Source of the DNA: Eurosta solidaginis
Lineage: Eukaryota > Arthropoda > Insecta > Diptera > Tephritidae
Length of the DNA stretch: 64,000 nucleotides
Direction: 5' to 3'
Assembly (NCBI RefSeq): GCF_040869045.1
Contig: NC_090323.1
Location: 266,790,392 to 266,854,391, forward strand
Shown: positions 46,075-57,889 of the stretch, piece after piece
How positions within the stretch are numbered: position 1 is the stretch's first letter
Layout of the letters: every line of letters begins with the position of its first letter
The notes under the pieces: generated by a model
The model's database searches: none
Told to the model about the DNA's origin: nothing
What the model saw: only the letters and a program-made list of their open reading frames with translations
Made by a program: the position numbers and the translations under genes

Positions 46075-46711
46075 CATGGGTGGGTTGAACTGGCCTGTCC
46101 TGACCATAGTGTTACCAAAATTTGTTGGACGAGCAAACGGAAACCCCCAGATGACTATAGGATAACTTCATCCTCTTGGCAAATACTAAACGTTTTCTAC
46201 GAGCTAGCTTAATTTCTGCCGCGAGATCTGGCAATTCTGCCTGCCATAGTTGCTAGAGCTTTGACCTCCCGAACACAGCACACGCACATTGAACGTGCTC
46301 AACCGTTTCTTGCAGCTCGCACCACCTGTATCCGCTGTTACTGACGAGGCCTAACTTATAAGCATGTGACGCTGGAAGGCAGTGCCAAGTTACTATACCC
46401 ATCGTGAGCCTTAAGTCTTCCCCTTAGGAGAGTTGAGCAACTTTTTGAGTCTAGCTTCGTAACATTTGAATATGATATTAGACATTTTACAGCACCGCGC
46501 TTCTGTTCGCGCCTTTCCTGCTTGATGGATCGTTTGCAACACCTTTTTCCTTTTAACTCCTCCCAAAGAGATTGGAAAATCTACCATAGATTCATCGAGT
46601 GTTACACCCTCCTTGTCAACTCATCGGCCCTTTCGTTAAGACGGGAACTCTGTATAGATGTATGGTCCAGCCTGAACGAATGCGAACAATGCTTCAAGCA
46701 TGAGTTGCATA
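46075..46711 (-). mobile_element. RNase H-type LINE (family D relative), 3' end
   Basis: GGTTGAACTGGCCTGTCC, then sequence collinear with 51860-52340 at moderate identity. It continues upstream of the element (about 46520-46690) with diverged coding sequence. The break at 46711 is exactly where a short Helitron begins. Confidence 0.6.
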
Positions 46712-47106
46712 TCTTCTACTATATATTTGTGAAAGTATGTCTGTATGTATGTTTGGACTTTCAGCCTAAACCGCAGAATGGAATCTAACGAAATTTTGCC
46801 ATGACATACTCTGAGTGCGTCAATCTATGGTAGGTTATATAAAAAAAGTTTTCGACAAGGAGGCGTGGCACCTCCCATACCACTGGAATTTTTCGTAGTC
46901 AATATATCTGAAAGTATTAAGGCTAGACGACTGAAATTAGGTGAGGAGGTATATAAGACTATTCCCTACCCCCTCGGGAAAAATTGGGGATAGCGAAAAA
47001 GGGGCGTGGCATCTCCCATAAAAATGGGGGTTGGGATTAGTCTAATATATTAGTCTATATATTACTGCTTTTATTTATACCCGAACGACGTCGGGTACTC
47101 TGCTAG
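46712..47106 (+). mobile_element. Complete non-autonomous Helitron, 395 bp
   Basis: 5' end TCTTCTACTATATATTTG after an A. 3' end is a perfect 6-bp stem, ACCCGA (47079-47084) and TCGGGT (47091-47096), with loop ACGACG, then ACTCTGCTAG and a flanking T. This matches the Helitron rule: 5' TC, 3' hairpin about 10 bp before CTRR, insertion between A and T. The body has GGCGTGGCACCTCCCATAC-type blocks in common with 15135-16260 and 16275-17400, tying those fragments to Helitrons. Confidence 0.85.
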
Positions 47107-47117
47107 TAATTAATAAA

Positions 47118-47380
47118 ACAGAAAAAGCGTGGATTGAAAGACGAAACTGTAAAATGTCTAAGATTATGTGCAAATGCCACGAAGTTAGACTCACAAAGGT
47201 GCTCATGTCTCTAAAAAAAGAAGACTCATGATGGACTTCTGACATTACACCGTTATCAATATAGACCTCGATAATAATAGCAGATGTAGGAAATATGAGC
47301 TGCAGGGGAACACGGTTGAGAACGTTTTGTGTTCGGGTTGTGCGCTAGCGATCTCAAGGTCATGCATATAAAGAAGTGTT
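47118..47380 (+). pseudogene. RNase H-type LINE C-terminal fragment, plus strand
   Basis: Reads RRNCKMSKIMCKCHEVRLTK and VLMSLKKEDS, parallel to RGCKVSNIMCRSYNLKLTKL and LLSLKREDC at 52.3 kb. It then degrades through SRCRKYE- and VLCSGCALA-like blocks. It is opposite in orientation to the fragment left of the Helitron. Confidence 0.65.
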
Positions 47381-47792
47381 TTTTATCATCAAGACATCAA
47401 AAGTTGTTTATATTTTTGAGCTGGGGTTTCCGGGTTCGTCGTCAAACGAATTAGGTTAGAATCAGGTCACTACTGTTGTTGCTGTTTTTGTAGCGATGCT
47501 TCGCTATTCACCAACCATTTTGACCAAATGGAACCACAGCAGCTGTTCGTAAAAGAGAATGCCGAGATAACGTAATAATCGACTAATATCGTTTTGCTTG
47601 TCGTATTGCTAATCGTGCTAAAAACAGACGAACGACGATCGTTTTGGACACGATAGCGTCAAAGGTAATGAGGCTGTTAATTAACTAGAGCCATATCAAA
47701 CCATAGAAAACTTTTCAAGAAATAAATAATTTAGGTCTTCTATAATTCGATAATCTAAGTTACAACCGGAAACTACAAGTTGGTGTTTAAAT

Positions 47793-48012
47793 ATCGATAG
47801 TGAAATATAAACATTGAGTTATCGGTTTCTTATCGACTTCTTATCGCCAAGTAATCGGCTTTTAATTTCTTTTTTATCGGCTTGTTATCGACGTTTTACC
47901 GATATATAATTCAAACCACACCGATAAGTTGATATATTTTCAATAACTTTTCTATGAAAAAACGATAACTTGTTGATAACAAATCGATAAATTGTCGATA
48001 ATAACTCGATAA
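47793..48012. repeat. Inverted ~11-bp-period array of CGATA/TATCG
   Basis: The left half carries TTATCGGYTTC-type units with ~11-bp spacing (about 47817-47905). The right half carries the reverse form, CGATAACTTGT-type (about 47930-48012). About eleven CGATA or TATCG pentamers fall in 220 bp, and a TATCGATA lies at the left edge. The halves are imperfect inverted copies around a short centre near 47915. No TSD found. Confidence 0.7.
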
Positions 48013-48318
48013 ATTTCGGCCTTGTACCAATATTACAAATGAAAATCCTTACTCTCCAGCTCAGACTCAATAATACTTAATTGAATATTTCTCACAATAT
48101 TAACATCTACGAGTTCGCTCAGTGAGTAAGACCACTCGACTGTAAAGTTGAGCAGTCACTGAAACAACCAAGACAAAAAATAGCTATAATTTTTAGAAAA
48201 ATTACGTCTCCAGATTTTGGAAAGTATTTCTATGGCGAAATATCATACACAATTTTAACAATTGCCTCGTTTTTAGGAAATTTTTTTAAGTGTATATAAC
48301 GCACCCTAATATATATTT

Positions 48319-50269
48319 TTATACTCAGCTGAGCACAGCTCACAGAGTATATTAATTTTGTTCGCATAACGGTAATCCGTAACGGCATAAACTAATCGAG
48401 ATAGATATAGACTTCTATATATCAAAATGATCTGGGCGAAAAAAGAAATTTATTTATCAATGTCCGTCCGTCCGTCCATCCGTCCCTAAACACGATAACT
48501 TGAGTAAATTTTGAGGTATCTTGATGAAATTTGGTATGTAGATTCATGGGCACTCATTTCAGATCGCTATTTAAAATGAACGAAATCGGACTATAACCAC
48601 GCCCACTTTTTCGACATCGAAAATTTCGAAAAACACAAAAAGTGCGATAATTCATTACCAAAGACGGATAAAGCAAGGAAATTTGTTAAGTAGGTTGACA
48701 TTATGATGCAGAATAGAAAATTATTTAAATTTTGGACAATGAGCGTACCACCGCCCACTTTTAAAAGAAGGTAATTTAAAAGTTTTTCAAGCTTTAATTT
48801 GGCAGTCGTTGAAGATATCATGATGAAATTTGGCAGGAACTTTACACCTATTACTGTATGTGTGCTAAATAAAAATTAGCAAAATCGGATGACGAAGACA
48901 CCCAGTTTAAAAAAAAAATTTTTTTAGGCAAATTTTAACAAAAAATTTAATATCTTTATAGTATATAAGTAAATTATGTCAACATTCAAATCCAGTAATG
49001 ATATGGTGCAACAAAATACAAAACTAAAAGAAAATTTCAAAATGGGCGTGGCTCCGCCCTTTTTCATTTGATTTGTCTAGGATACATTTAATGCCATAAG
49101 TCGAACAAAAATATACCAATACTTGTTAAATTTGGTAAGGGCATAGCTTCTATGCCAGTAAGTCTTTTCTGTGAAAATTGGCGAAATCGGTTAAAGCCGC
49201 CCCCAGTTTTTATACACAGTCGACCGTTTGTAATTCCTCTGGGCCGTGAACATGATAACTTGAGCGAAGATAGATATATCTTTACTAAACTTAGTTCACG
49301 TACTTATCTGAACTCACTTTATCTTGTTATTAAAAATGGGTGAAATCCGACTATGACCACGCCCACTTTTTCGATATCGAAAACTTCGAAAAATGAAAGA
49401 AATGCCATAATTCTATACCAAATGCGCAAAAAGGGATGAAACATGGTGATTGGATCGGCTTCTTGAAGCAAAATATAACTTTGGAAAAAACTTTGTAAAA
49501 TGGGTGTGACACCTACCATATCAAGTACAAGAGAAATGGAAAAGTTCTGCAGGGCGAAATCAGAAGCCCTTGGAATCATGGCAGGAATACTGGTCGTGGT
49601 ATTATATATATAAATAAATTAGCGGTATCCAACAGATGATGTTCTGGATCACCTGGTCCACATTTTGGTCGATATCTCGAAAACGCCTTCACATATACAA
49701 CTAAGGTTCACTCCTTTTTAAAATACTCATTAAAACCTTTCATTTGATACCCATATCGTACAAAAAAATCTAGAGTCACCCCTGGCCCACCTATATGGCG
49801 ATATCTCGAAAAGGCATCCACCTATAGAACTAAGCCTCACTCCCTTTTAAAATACTCATTAACACCTTTCATTTGATGTTCATATCGTAAAAACATATTC
49901 TAGAGTCACCCCTGGTCCACCTTTATGGCGATATCTCGAAAAGGCGACCACCTATACAACTACCACCACTCCCTTTTAAAACCCTCATTAATACCTTTAA
50001 TTTGATACCCATAACGTACAAACACATTGTAGAGTCACCCCTGGTCTTTATGGCGATAACTCGAAAAGGCGTCCACCTATAGAACTATGGTGCACTCCCT
50101 TCTAAAATACTCTTTAATACCTTCCATTTAATACCCATGTCATACAAACACATTCCAGGGTTTCCCTCGGTTCATTTTCCTACATGGTGATTTCCGCTTA
50201 TTTTGTCTTCAAAGCTCTCAGCTGAGTATGTTATGTTCGGTTACATCCGTACTTAGCCTTCCTTACTTG
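48319..50269 (-). mobile_element. Helitron-like element, longest copy (~1.95 kb)
   Basis: From TTATACTCAGCTGAG (plus-strand reading) to the reverse complement of CAAGTAAGGAAGGC. Contains (GTCC)4 and GTCC variants at about 48463-48486, repeated CCACGCCCACTTTTTCGA blocks, and four ~129-bp tandem units starting at 49654, 49783, 49913 and 50042. Non-coding. Confidence 0.8.
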
Positions 50270-51842
50270 TTGTTGTGGGTATTCTTGCGATGGTGCTAAA
50301 AAATGATTTCGTTGTTTATTTGCTTATTTAACACCCAAACTGAACTGGACCATCACAAACCCAACGTGAGTAGCAAAGAGCACAAATTAACAACAACAAC
50401 AGTACAATATGAAAACAACAATCAATTACTATTTAAGAGACAAGCATAATAAACGACAACGATTAAATTAACTAAATTTTCTTATACAAATGTTTTTACT
50501 TAAGTATAATGATTGTTGTTTGCCACAAACTCAGTTAATTTATGATCTACTATTGCCTCATATCACAAGCAATCACTCATTCTCAGACACATACACATGC
50601 AAGCACTTGCACAAACACATTGGTGGCAACACGCCTTGTAGGTTGACCCCATCCCACCACCACTAACTCCACAAGCATTGATATGGGTGAATCCATGTCG
50701 CACAATTCACCGCTTTGCTTGATTGACTGTCCGCTTAAGCAATGTCCGCTTATGATTGGCATAATATTTGTTACAATAACAACAGCGACATTTAACCATT
50801 GTGGGGCAGGTGAGGCAAGAGACAATACGGCAGCTTCCGCAAAAACTACACAAAAAACATAAAAGCGTATAATAAATAATTTCCGCATTAAATTTGTTAC
50901 CATTACTGCTGTTGTTGTTGTTTTTGTATTAACACAGCTCAGCATAATTACCTGTTTTTGTTGTTAAGTTGAACTCTTTGCTTTTCATCACGTTTTACTA
51001 CGCCATCGCCGCCGACACCAGCGCGCTATTACTGGCCACACTATTTTGCCTCATCAGCTTCCGCGCAAAGCTTAGCAACGCGTTTGTCTCTCTCCTTTCA
51101 CAAAATTTACTGTTACTGATGTATTATCAGTTGTGTTGTTAGTCGGTTGTTTGCAATTTCCCACGTATAAAATTAATTATGAACTCCCTTTTGGTAGCTG
51201 TAGCCTTCTTTAGAAGCCGACTTCGTTAAGGCCTAGCAAAAAAAAGGTATTGTTCGTTGTAAAAACAGTATAAGTATTTGTATGTGTGTGCATGTTCACA
51301 TTGTATGTATTAGCTGACCAGTCCGTCTGATCACTTCGCGTAGTCACTTGGTTTGTTTTGGTACCTAAATGCCTTCATTTAATGAAGAGAATGAGTGGCT
51401 CTTTGTAGATTTTTAAATGGGTTAATATCACAATAACTTACCGGCAATGGAATCCAAATCAAACTTAAATCCTGCACTAAGTATGTATAAATGTTTTGGC
51501 CTATACACTGAAAACAATTATTCATCAATATATAAAGTTTTTATATTGCCGTGGCCTCTGTTTGCTTTGGTTTCTATTGATTATTCCCAACTCATGTAAG
51601 TGGGGTAAAGCAACCGTTGATCTATGTTCAGACTCATGATTAAATGCTCTATTCTTGCAAGTAGTTTGTTTATTTATACTTAGCTAGTTCAGTCGTAGGT
51701 GATTCTGAAATAGTCACTGCCCTTGATTGAATAATTTTAATTCATTCATAATTTAATTCATAAAGCTCACATTTAAGTGCTATTGGTTCAAGGGTGGCTA
51801 CAATGTGTCGCGCTCTGCATCCGAATAGCACCAGTTGGATAG
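50270..51842. other. Unique DNA with one signal-peptide-like ORF
   Basis: CAA/GTT-rich. A minus-strand ORF at 50583-50945 (120 codons) has from its third Met (MRKLFIIRFYVFCVVFAEAA) a plausible signal sequence. The rest has no recognisable domain, and the initiating region is a CAA-derived Thr run. Status uncertain. Confidence 0.3.
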
Positions 51843-52980
51843 TTAGGTTAATTTGAACTGGCCGGTCAATCAAGACCTCACATAGACTGATTGAGTCCGT
51901 GTTACCAGAAGTTTGTTTTAACGACCAAACTGAAAACCCCTATCAAAAACCAGGTCTTATGTTATAAAATAACTCCGCCTTCTTGGCAAATACTAGAGGC
52001 TTCCTAGGACTTAAGCCACTTGCTGCTTCTAGATCTGACAGCTGTATCACTCCTAATAGCTGGAGTCTTAGCCTGGCAAGTGCAGGGCACGAGCACATAA
52101 CGTGCTTGATCGTTTCCTCCTCCAACCCGCTCTTCCTACATCTGCTATCACTGACCAAGCCTAATTTAAAGGCATGTGACGCCAGAAGGCAGTCTCCAGT
52201 CAGAATACCCGTCATGAGCTTACAGTCCTCTCTTTTTAATGATAGAAGCAACTTTGTTAGTTTAAGGTTGTAAGACCTACACATAATATTCGACACTTTA
52301 CAGCCCCGCGCTTGAACCCACACCTTTCCCACTTGGTCGATCATGTGCACCTCTCTTACTTACTTACTTACTTAATTGGCGCTTAACCGTCTAAACGGTG
52401 GCCATGTGCACATCTCGCCTTCGCTTAATCTCGAATAGTCTAATTGGGACGTTTACGGAGCAAGCTTCAAGGAATACGCCCTTTTTAGCTAGTTCGTCCG
52501 CTTTTTAATTCCCATCTATTGCCATATGCCCTGGGACCCAATATAGATGTATACTTCTCCCTGACCCGATTCTCTCCAGAGACTGCTTCCACTCTAACAT
52601 GCATTTAGATGCTGTGCTGTGTGAGATTGTTGCCTTAATTGCTGCTTGACTGTCAATATAAAAGTTAACACGGTTGCAGCTTAAGCTATTCTCTTACAGG
52701 GTTTCTATCGCTTTGGTTACGGCTAATATTTCCGCTTGGAAAACGGGACAGTAATCCGGCAGCCTGTGGGATCTGCTTATTTCCGGATCAGCACAGTATA
52801 CTGCAGACCCTACTCCTTCCAATACCATCTGTGTTCACATGTATCGCCTCGTCCGCCATTTGCGCACCCTTGCGCCAACCGTCCACCTCTATTGTGGCCT
52901 TAAGATCTCCCTCGAAGCGCAGATAGGGAATCAGGTAGTCCGTTCGTCTTGTGATTGATGTCACTATACTACTATGGCCA
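51843..52980 (-). mobile_element. RNase H-type LINE (family D), best-preserved 3' part
   Basis: On minus, from about 52850 down: a RNase H relic with VFQAEILAVTKAIETL, NFYIDSQAAIKA (catalytic Asp in IDSQ) and HLYWVPGHMAIDGN...ADELAKKG. Then a 132-codon open stretch (52350-51943) holds RGCKVSNIMCRSYNLKLTKL and EETIKHVMCSCPALARLR, the Cys/His C-terminal knuckle, with the stop at 51943-51945. The 3' UTR ends in CAGTTCAAATTAACCTAACT. R1, LOA and I clades carry such RNase H domains; the exact clade is unresolved. A 48-bp RTE scrap interrupts it. Confidence 0.8.
52355..52402 (-). mobile_element. 48-bp RTE 3' end insertion with 13-bp TSD
   Basis: The minus strand reads GTTTAGACGGTTAAGC, then GCCAATTAA, then (GTAA)n: the last bases of the RTE-like family at 15622-16172. 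CATGTGCACCTCT (52342-52354) and CATGTGCACATCT (52403-52415) duplicate the LINE D target with one mismatch. Confidence 0.85.
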
Positions 52981-54849
52981 TATGGACTTTACTTTGAACT
53001 AAAATCGTGTTTCTTGAATGATTACTTGGGCAAATATTTTTCTCAGTGCATCCCAAACGACACAAAATAGTTATTTCCGGCTCATGCATCAATGGTCTTT
53101 TGTGGCGAGCGTTGGATGCTGTACTATACTCCTCAGGCAAGTGAAGATATGAAAAAAACGAAAGAGTTCTAGCCGCTGATTGCAGCAATCAAGTGGCAAA
53201 ATCAATGAAACCAGTTCATTCTATAACAACTCAGTTCGAATGAGGCGACGGCTGGCGAGCGGTGAATTGAGATTTACGATACAAGCACTTACCATAGTCA
53301 TCGCTATCATCACTCGCCGCACATTACGCCAAGTAGCAGCCAAAAGCATTAGAAGGGAAACAACGGTAGTAACAACAATAAGAATAGAAACATTATTGCA
53401 GCAATGGCAGCAGCACCACCATCACCCGCACCATGACACCTGTTGCTGAGCAACAGAGTTACCTGGAATTCATCAATGAAACGCTGCTACTACTGCGACA
53501 GGCCAACTGAGCCATAAAATCGTACTTACAGCAAATAGATTTAAAAAAAAATCACAAAAAGTTCTGCTTACTACTACAAACATTTTTTTGACGATGGCAA
53601 CGTTAGCTCAGCGCGGCAATAAAAAGCCGAGCAATAAACAGTGAAATAGTTCGAAGTAGCGCAAGTACAAATTTCGGAAATCATCAACAACTTTGCCCGT
53701 TTACAAGGAGACTGACCAACGACAACAACAACAACGGACCAGGTTGCTAGCGGCAGCCGAATACATTCCCACTACTGCAGGGAACCAGCTCGCTTTGTAA
53801 GCTGAAAGCGGCGATTGATCGAATGAGCCATGAAATCAAAATTAACTACAAAATGTGGCACAGTTTGTGGTGTGTTCAGGTGTGCGTTGCAGGCGGTGAA
53901 AGTTGGGAAGCTTTTTATGCTGGCTGTGCGGTAATTCGCTGACTGACTGTACTAAGTGGTAGTAGGCGCTTCGTTGGCGAGCACTTGAACTTTTTTGATT
54001 CATTCAACTCAACGTTTAACATTAGCTTGGGAAATTCGCTAAAACATTTTGTTTCATTTTTTATTACTTTTCTTTGGTTCTTTATTTTCTTAGTCATCAA
54101 TTGCAATGTTTCATTTCAGCTGATTTTATTGCACCATTAAAAAGTAAAAAACCTAAGTGCCACACGGGCGTCAGCTTGTAATGGAAGACGCAGGAAGAGC
54201 TAACAAAATGTCTCTACCAAATCTCAAATAAAGCACAGCGCCTTAAGAATACCCGAGTGAATATGTTTTGATAAAAATTGGTACACAAAGCACTTTTCCA
54301 ACGGTTTTTAACAACTGCACCTTTAACAGTATTTTTTTGTTGTATAGCCAAGAGCACAAATCCGGCAGCGGTAGCTAATTGCCGCGAATGCCATAGCTCA
54401 CCTCTGGATATCTTTTCGTATGCTCCACATGCGTAATAATTTTTGATTAACCAATTTCTATGCCGAGTATATCTACGTATGTGTGTATGCATGCATGAGA
54501 GTTTGTATGTGTGCAATAACTTTTATTTACGACTGCGTGGCTCATTCAAATTTCCACCGTTATTTACAATCAATTCCGTTTTTATTCCAATTCCAATCAC
54601 TTCAACTTTTCTTTCCCACACTTTTAGGCAGGTGAATAATTTATATTCAAAGTTATGCCCACATAGTTAGACGAGTTTATACAGGGTGTTACGTCGCTTT
54701 TTTTAAGCAAAGAATTCAATTACTGTACTCGAAGTATGAGAAACCATTCCAAGATTTCTCAAGTTGAAATAAATATATTTTTATGGAATTTCAAAAATGA
54801 CTATGGAAGAAAGAAAATTAACAATTGGCCTTCGCTGATGCGAAAACTG
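52981..54849. other. Unique DNA with CAA/CAG runs; no supported gene
   Basis: Contains short ORFs with reasonable composition but no homology I can name: ATG at 53433 (MTPVAEQQSYLEFINETLLL, then five residues) and ATG at 53823 (39 codons). The 89-codon ORF at 53180-53449 ends in a CAG/CAC-derived Gln/His run. Looks like 5'-UTR or intron DNA. Confidence 0.35.
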
Positions 54850-55760
54850 TCATGAAAATATTCAAGTTTTAGGAATATTTGGAATATTTTCAGGCCAATT
54901 TTTGAAATTTTGAAAACATTTTGGAAATATCTATAATCCATATTAAACATTTTTGAGGACTTATTGAAGACACACTCTGTACGTTTTCGTAATAACTTCC
55001 TGTTTTGGGTAAAGCGTAGAATTTTTCCGGAATGACTTCTTTACGTTGGGCTTGTTTAGGGGCTATTTTGGTCCCGTTTCTGGTACAGTTTGGGGTTATT
55101 TTGGAATTACTTTGTGATTAGTGCAGTTGTTGAAAACAGTTGTTATTTTAAAGTTACAGTTTAAGCACCGGTTAGCGTTTTGGAACAGGCAATTTTTTTG
55201 GGACCACGTACTTTTGTGGAACATTTTTCTCAAATAGCACCGATTTTTTTGAGCTAGGTCTTTTTTTGAATCGGTTATCTTTTTGGGCCGTTTTTATTTA
55301 GAAACCAGTTTTCGCTTGAAGCCAGCTTTCTTTGTGAATGGTTTTCGCATGGAATAGGTTTCCTTTTAGAACGAATTTTCGTTCGGAAGTGAATTTTTAG
55401 GACCCGTTTTACTTTGGAACCGGGTTTTTGGGTACCGGTACTACTCCGCTGGAAGGACCAGGTACGAAATTATTTAAACTTCCTTGATGTGACCAATTGG
55501 CGCCGGTTGACAGAGAGAAGGAGCGACAGGCGCGCCTTATTGGACGGCCATAACCGTTTAGACGGTTAAGCGTCAATTAAGTAAGTAATTTTTTTTTTGT
55601 TACCAGTTTTCTTTTGAAACTAGTGTGCTTTTTGAGCCGGTTTTATCGTTTCTTTTGAAACCAGAGACACTTTTTGACTTGGTTAATTTTTGGAACAGCC
55701 ACTATTTAGATTTTTGCTTTTTGGAACAGGCTCTTTGGAAATTTGGTTACTTACTTAGGA
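54850..55760 (+). repeat. Degenerate ~20-22-bp minisatellite (TTTTGGAACCGGTTTTC)
   Basis: Diverged units such as TTTGGAACCGG, TTTTGAAACCAG and TTTTTGAGCCGGTTTT run from about 55180 to 55750. More degraded relatives (TTTTGGAAT, GGGTTATTTTGG) run from 54850. An RTE-like 3' end interrupts it. Confidence 0.6.
55438..55592 (+). mobile_element. RTE-like LINE 3' end, ~155 bp
   Basis: CTACTCCGCTGGAAGGACCAG, then TGTGACCAATTGGCGCCGGT and CGTTTAGACGGTTAAGCG with a (GTAA)2 tail, matches 16027-16172. The surrounding minisatellite gives GGTACCGGT before and GTTACCAGT after, a possible imperfect duplication. Confidence 0.75.
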
Positions 55761-55989
55761 ACGGTTGAACGGATAAGTAGCAAAAGGTTGCAAGGATATA
55801 AAACTAAACCAATTAAAATTGAGACTGATCTTTATATAGAACGAAATATGTTGCAGCTTATCCTACTTAATTCAAGTTCATGAACAATCTGGTGAACTGG
55901 AAAGCGCTGGTAATTGGTCGGGACATGACAAAAAATGTCTGCTCCTACAGAGATTAACTTATCTGCGAGCATTGATGGGGCTAACAGCA

Positions 55990-56112
55990 GATTGTGAAGT
56001 GCTTACCTTAATGGTGCTTGCTACGTGAACGTGCATGATCTTAATTCGGTAAAAGCACGACAAATTTTTAATACTCCCCAAACCTCTTTATCGCTACAAG
56101 AAGAAGAAAGAG
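55990..56112 (+). mobile_element. CAA-tailed short element variant with AAG tail
   Basis: CTTAATGGTGCTTGCTACG...AAAGCACGAC...CTCCCCAAACCTCTTTATCGCTACAAGAAGAAG matches the 3' half of 35352-35636, with the tail changed to AAG repeats. Confidence 0.55.
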
Positions 56113-57889
56113 AACAAGCTCTTTATTACTTTTATCCCTTTTTAAGGGTCCTAACGAAAGGAGTTAATAACATGTCTGACCTTCCTTACCTAATTGCTAC
56201 TTAATGGACTCCAAAACTTATTTATCTAAGCTGCTTCAATAATTGATTATGTGGTGGAGCAGAACTTTTATGAAGTTTTAAAATGTTGTGTACTATTTAT
56301 GGCACACCCTGTTCAGTTTCAGCCTTGGTCAGTATTGTTTTCACATCACGGAAAAAATTATTGTATATGGCAATTCCATGTAACAGCTCACATTCATTTA
56401 AATCGAATGATTTTTTAAATATTTTAATAGTTTAATTTGTCTATCGAACTCAGCAGTGGGTCAATTCGCCCTCGCTGTGCAGCATCTCCAGCAGCTTGTA
56501 GCCCAAAATAATAAAATGTGAATGTGATCATACCCCGGCACAGTCTTCGCTGCTACTACTTTTACAACTTTGCCTAGATGTACACATACATTCATACATG
56601 CTATATGCACTTGTCTCTATCTATACCGATCAGCATATATTTTATAGCCAACACAATTAAATATGCTTTTGATTCCACATATAAACTATCCAAATGAATG
56701 AGCTATCACGACTGGGAATATATTGAAGCTCGAAGATTTCCTAGTCTAATGTTGGTACAAGTGAAATACGATATGCGGGCGTTAGAGCGCCAAACACGAT
56801 TCGTATGAGATGCAACAAAAGATGCTTAAAGGCATTCTAAGGTATGTGTACGTCTGTGCGTATGTCAGTGTGCGCAAAATATTCATAAATTTAAAAATAT
56901 AAAGATTTGTGTCAAAAACCTCAACTGGTTAAGATTTAGATAACAATAATATTAGTATTTGATAATTTTATGTCAATCAAGTCGAGAAAAAAAGCTTAGC
57001 TAATGGCGCATATTTGTCTTCGAAAAATTCCAAACTTGAATACAAAAAAAAAAATAGTTCATTGTTGTCTAATTAATAGAAATTAGAAGAACAAAAACAA
57101 ATACTGAATTACTAGGTATGTTATTAGGAAAACCACGATTCTTCATGGTGCTAAATAAAAGACTTAAGCAACGAACTTTATAGAAATATTCCATCGATAA
57201 ACTTATTAGATAAGCGATAGGCATCTGCGTATATTTATGAGAATATGCACTAAAATATTATTTTTTATCTGAAAATCAGTCTTTTTTACACAGAAAACTT
57301 ATTATGATTATTGTTGGCCATCTCATTATGACTATTGTTAAAGTTATTATTTTTAAACTATTTATATGCTATCATTGAGATACATATCTTCAGTTTGTTA
57401 TTTCCAACTTCGAAGGTTTTAATGAAGAGGCGATTGATATTATCGATATTCCTTTAGTAATTTTCATAATGATGAATGATAAATGATGAGCTTAGTATTC
57501 GACCTATTTCAGCGTATCTCGGCCGAATTTACAGACAAAAGTAGGTAATTCAAAAGCTACTATCTAAAAATCCTACAACTGTACCGACTTCCTGCGATAT
57601 TCAAGCAACGGTGATTCAAGTCCCAGCACACAATTTGGCTGGAATATATATGAGCCCTTTATTGAACGGCCAGCTCAACCCAACGTAGCAAAGCATACAG
57701 CAGTTTGCGTGGGTACAAAATACGGAAATCTCATGCCGCTGTCAGCGTCAACCCTGCGTTCTAGTAAGTAGTACACTACTATGCACTGCTACAACAACAA
57801 CAACATTCGACGGCAATACTTACCGACATCAACTTTATGGAAATACTCCAGCATTGATAATTTGATGGACTCGGATTAGTGCTTCGCTG
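56113..57889. other. Unique DNA, nothing recognised
   Basis: A GCTACAACAACAACAAC tract at 57788-57806 looks like the tail of another 3'-end fragment (about 57640-57806) of unknown family. Confidence 0.4.

Noticed and set aside
50583..50945. Secreted 120-residue protein on the minus strand
   Set aside because: The signal-like segment is plausible, but the remainder has no domain and the start lies in a CAA repeat; kept only as a note in the region entry.
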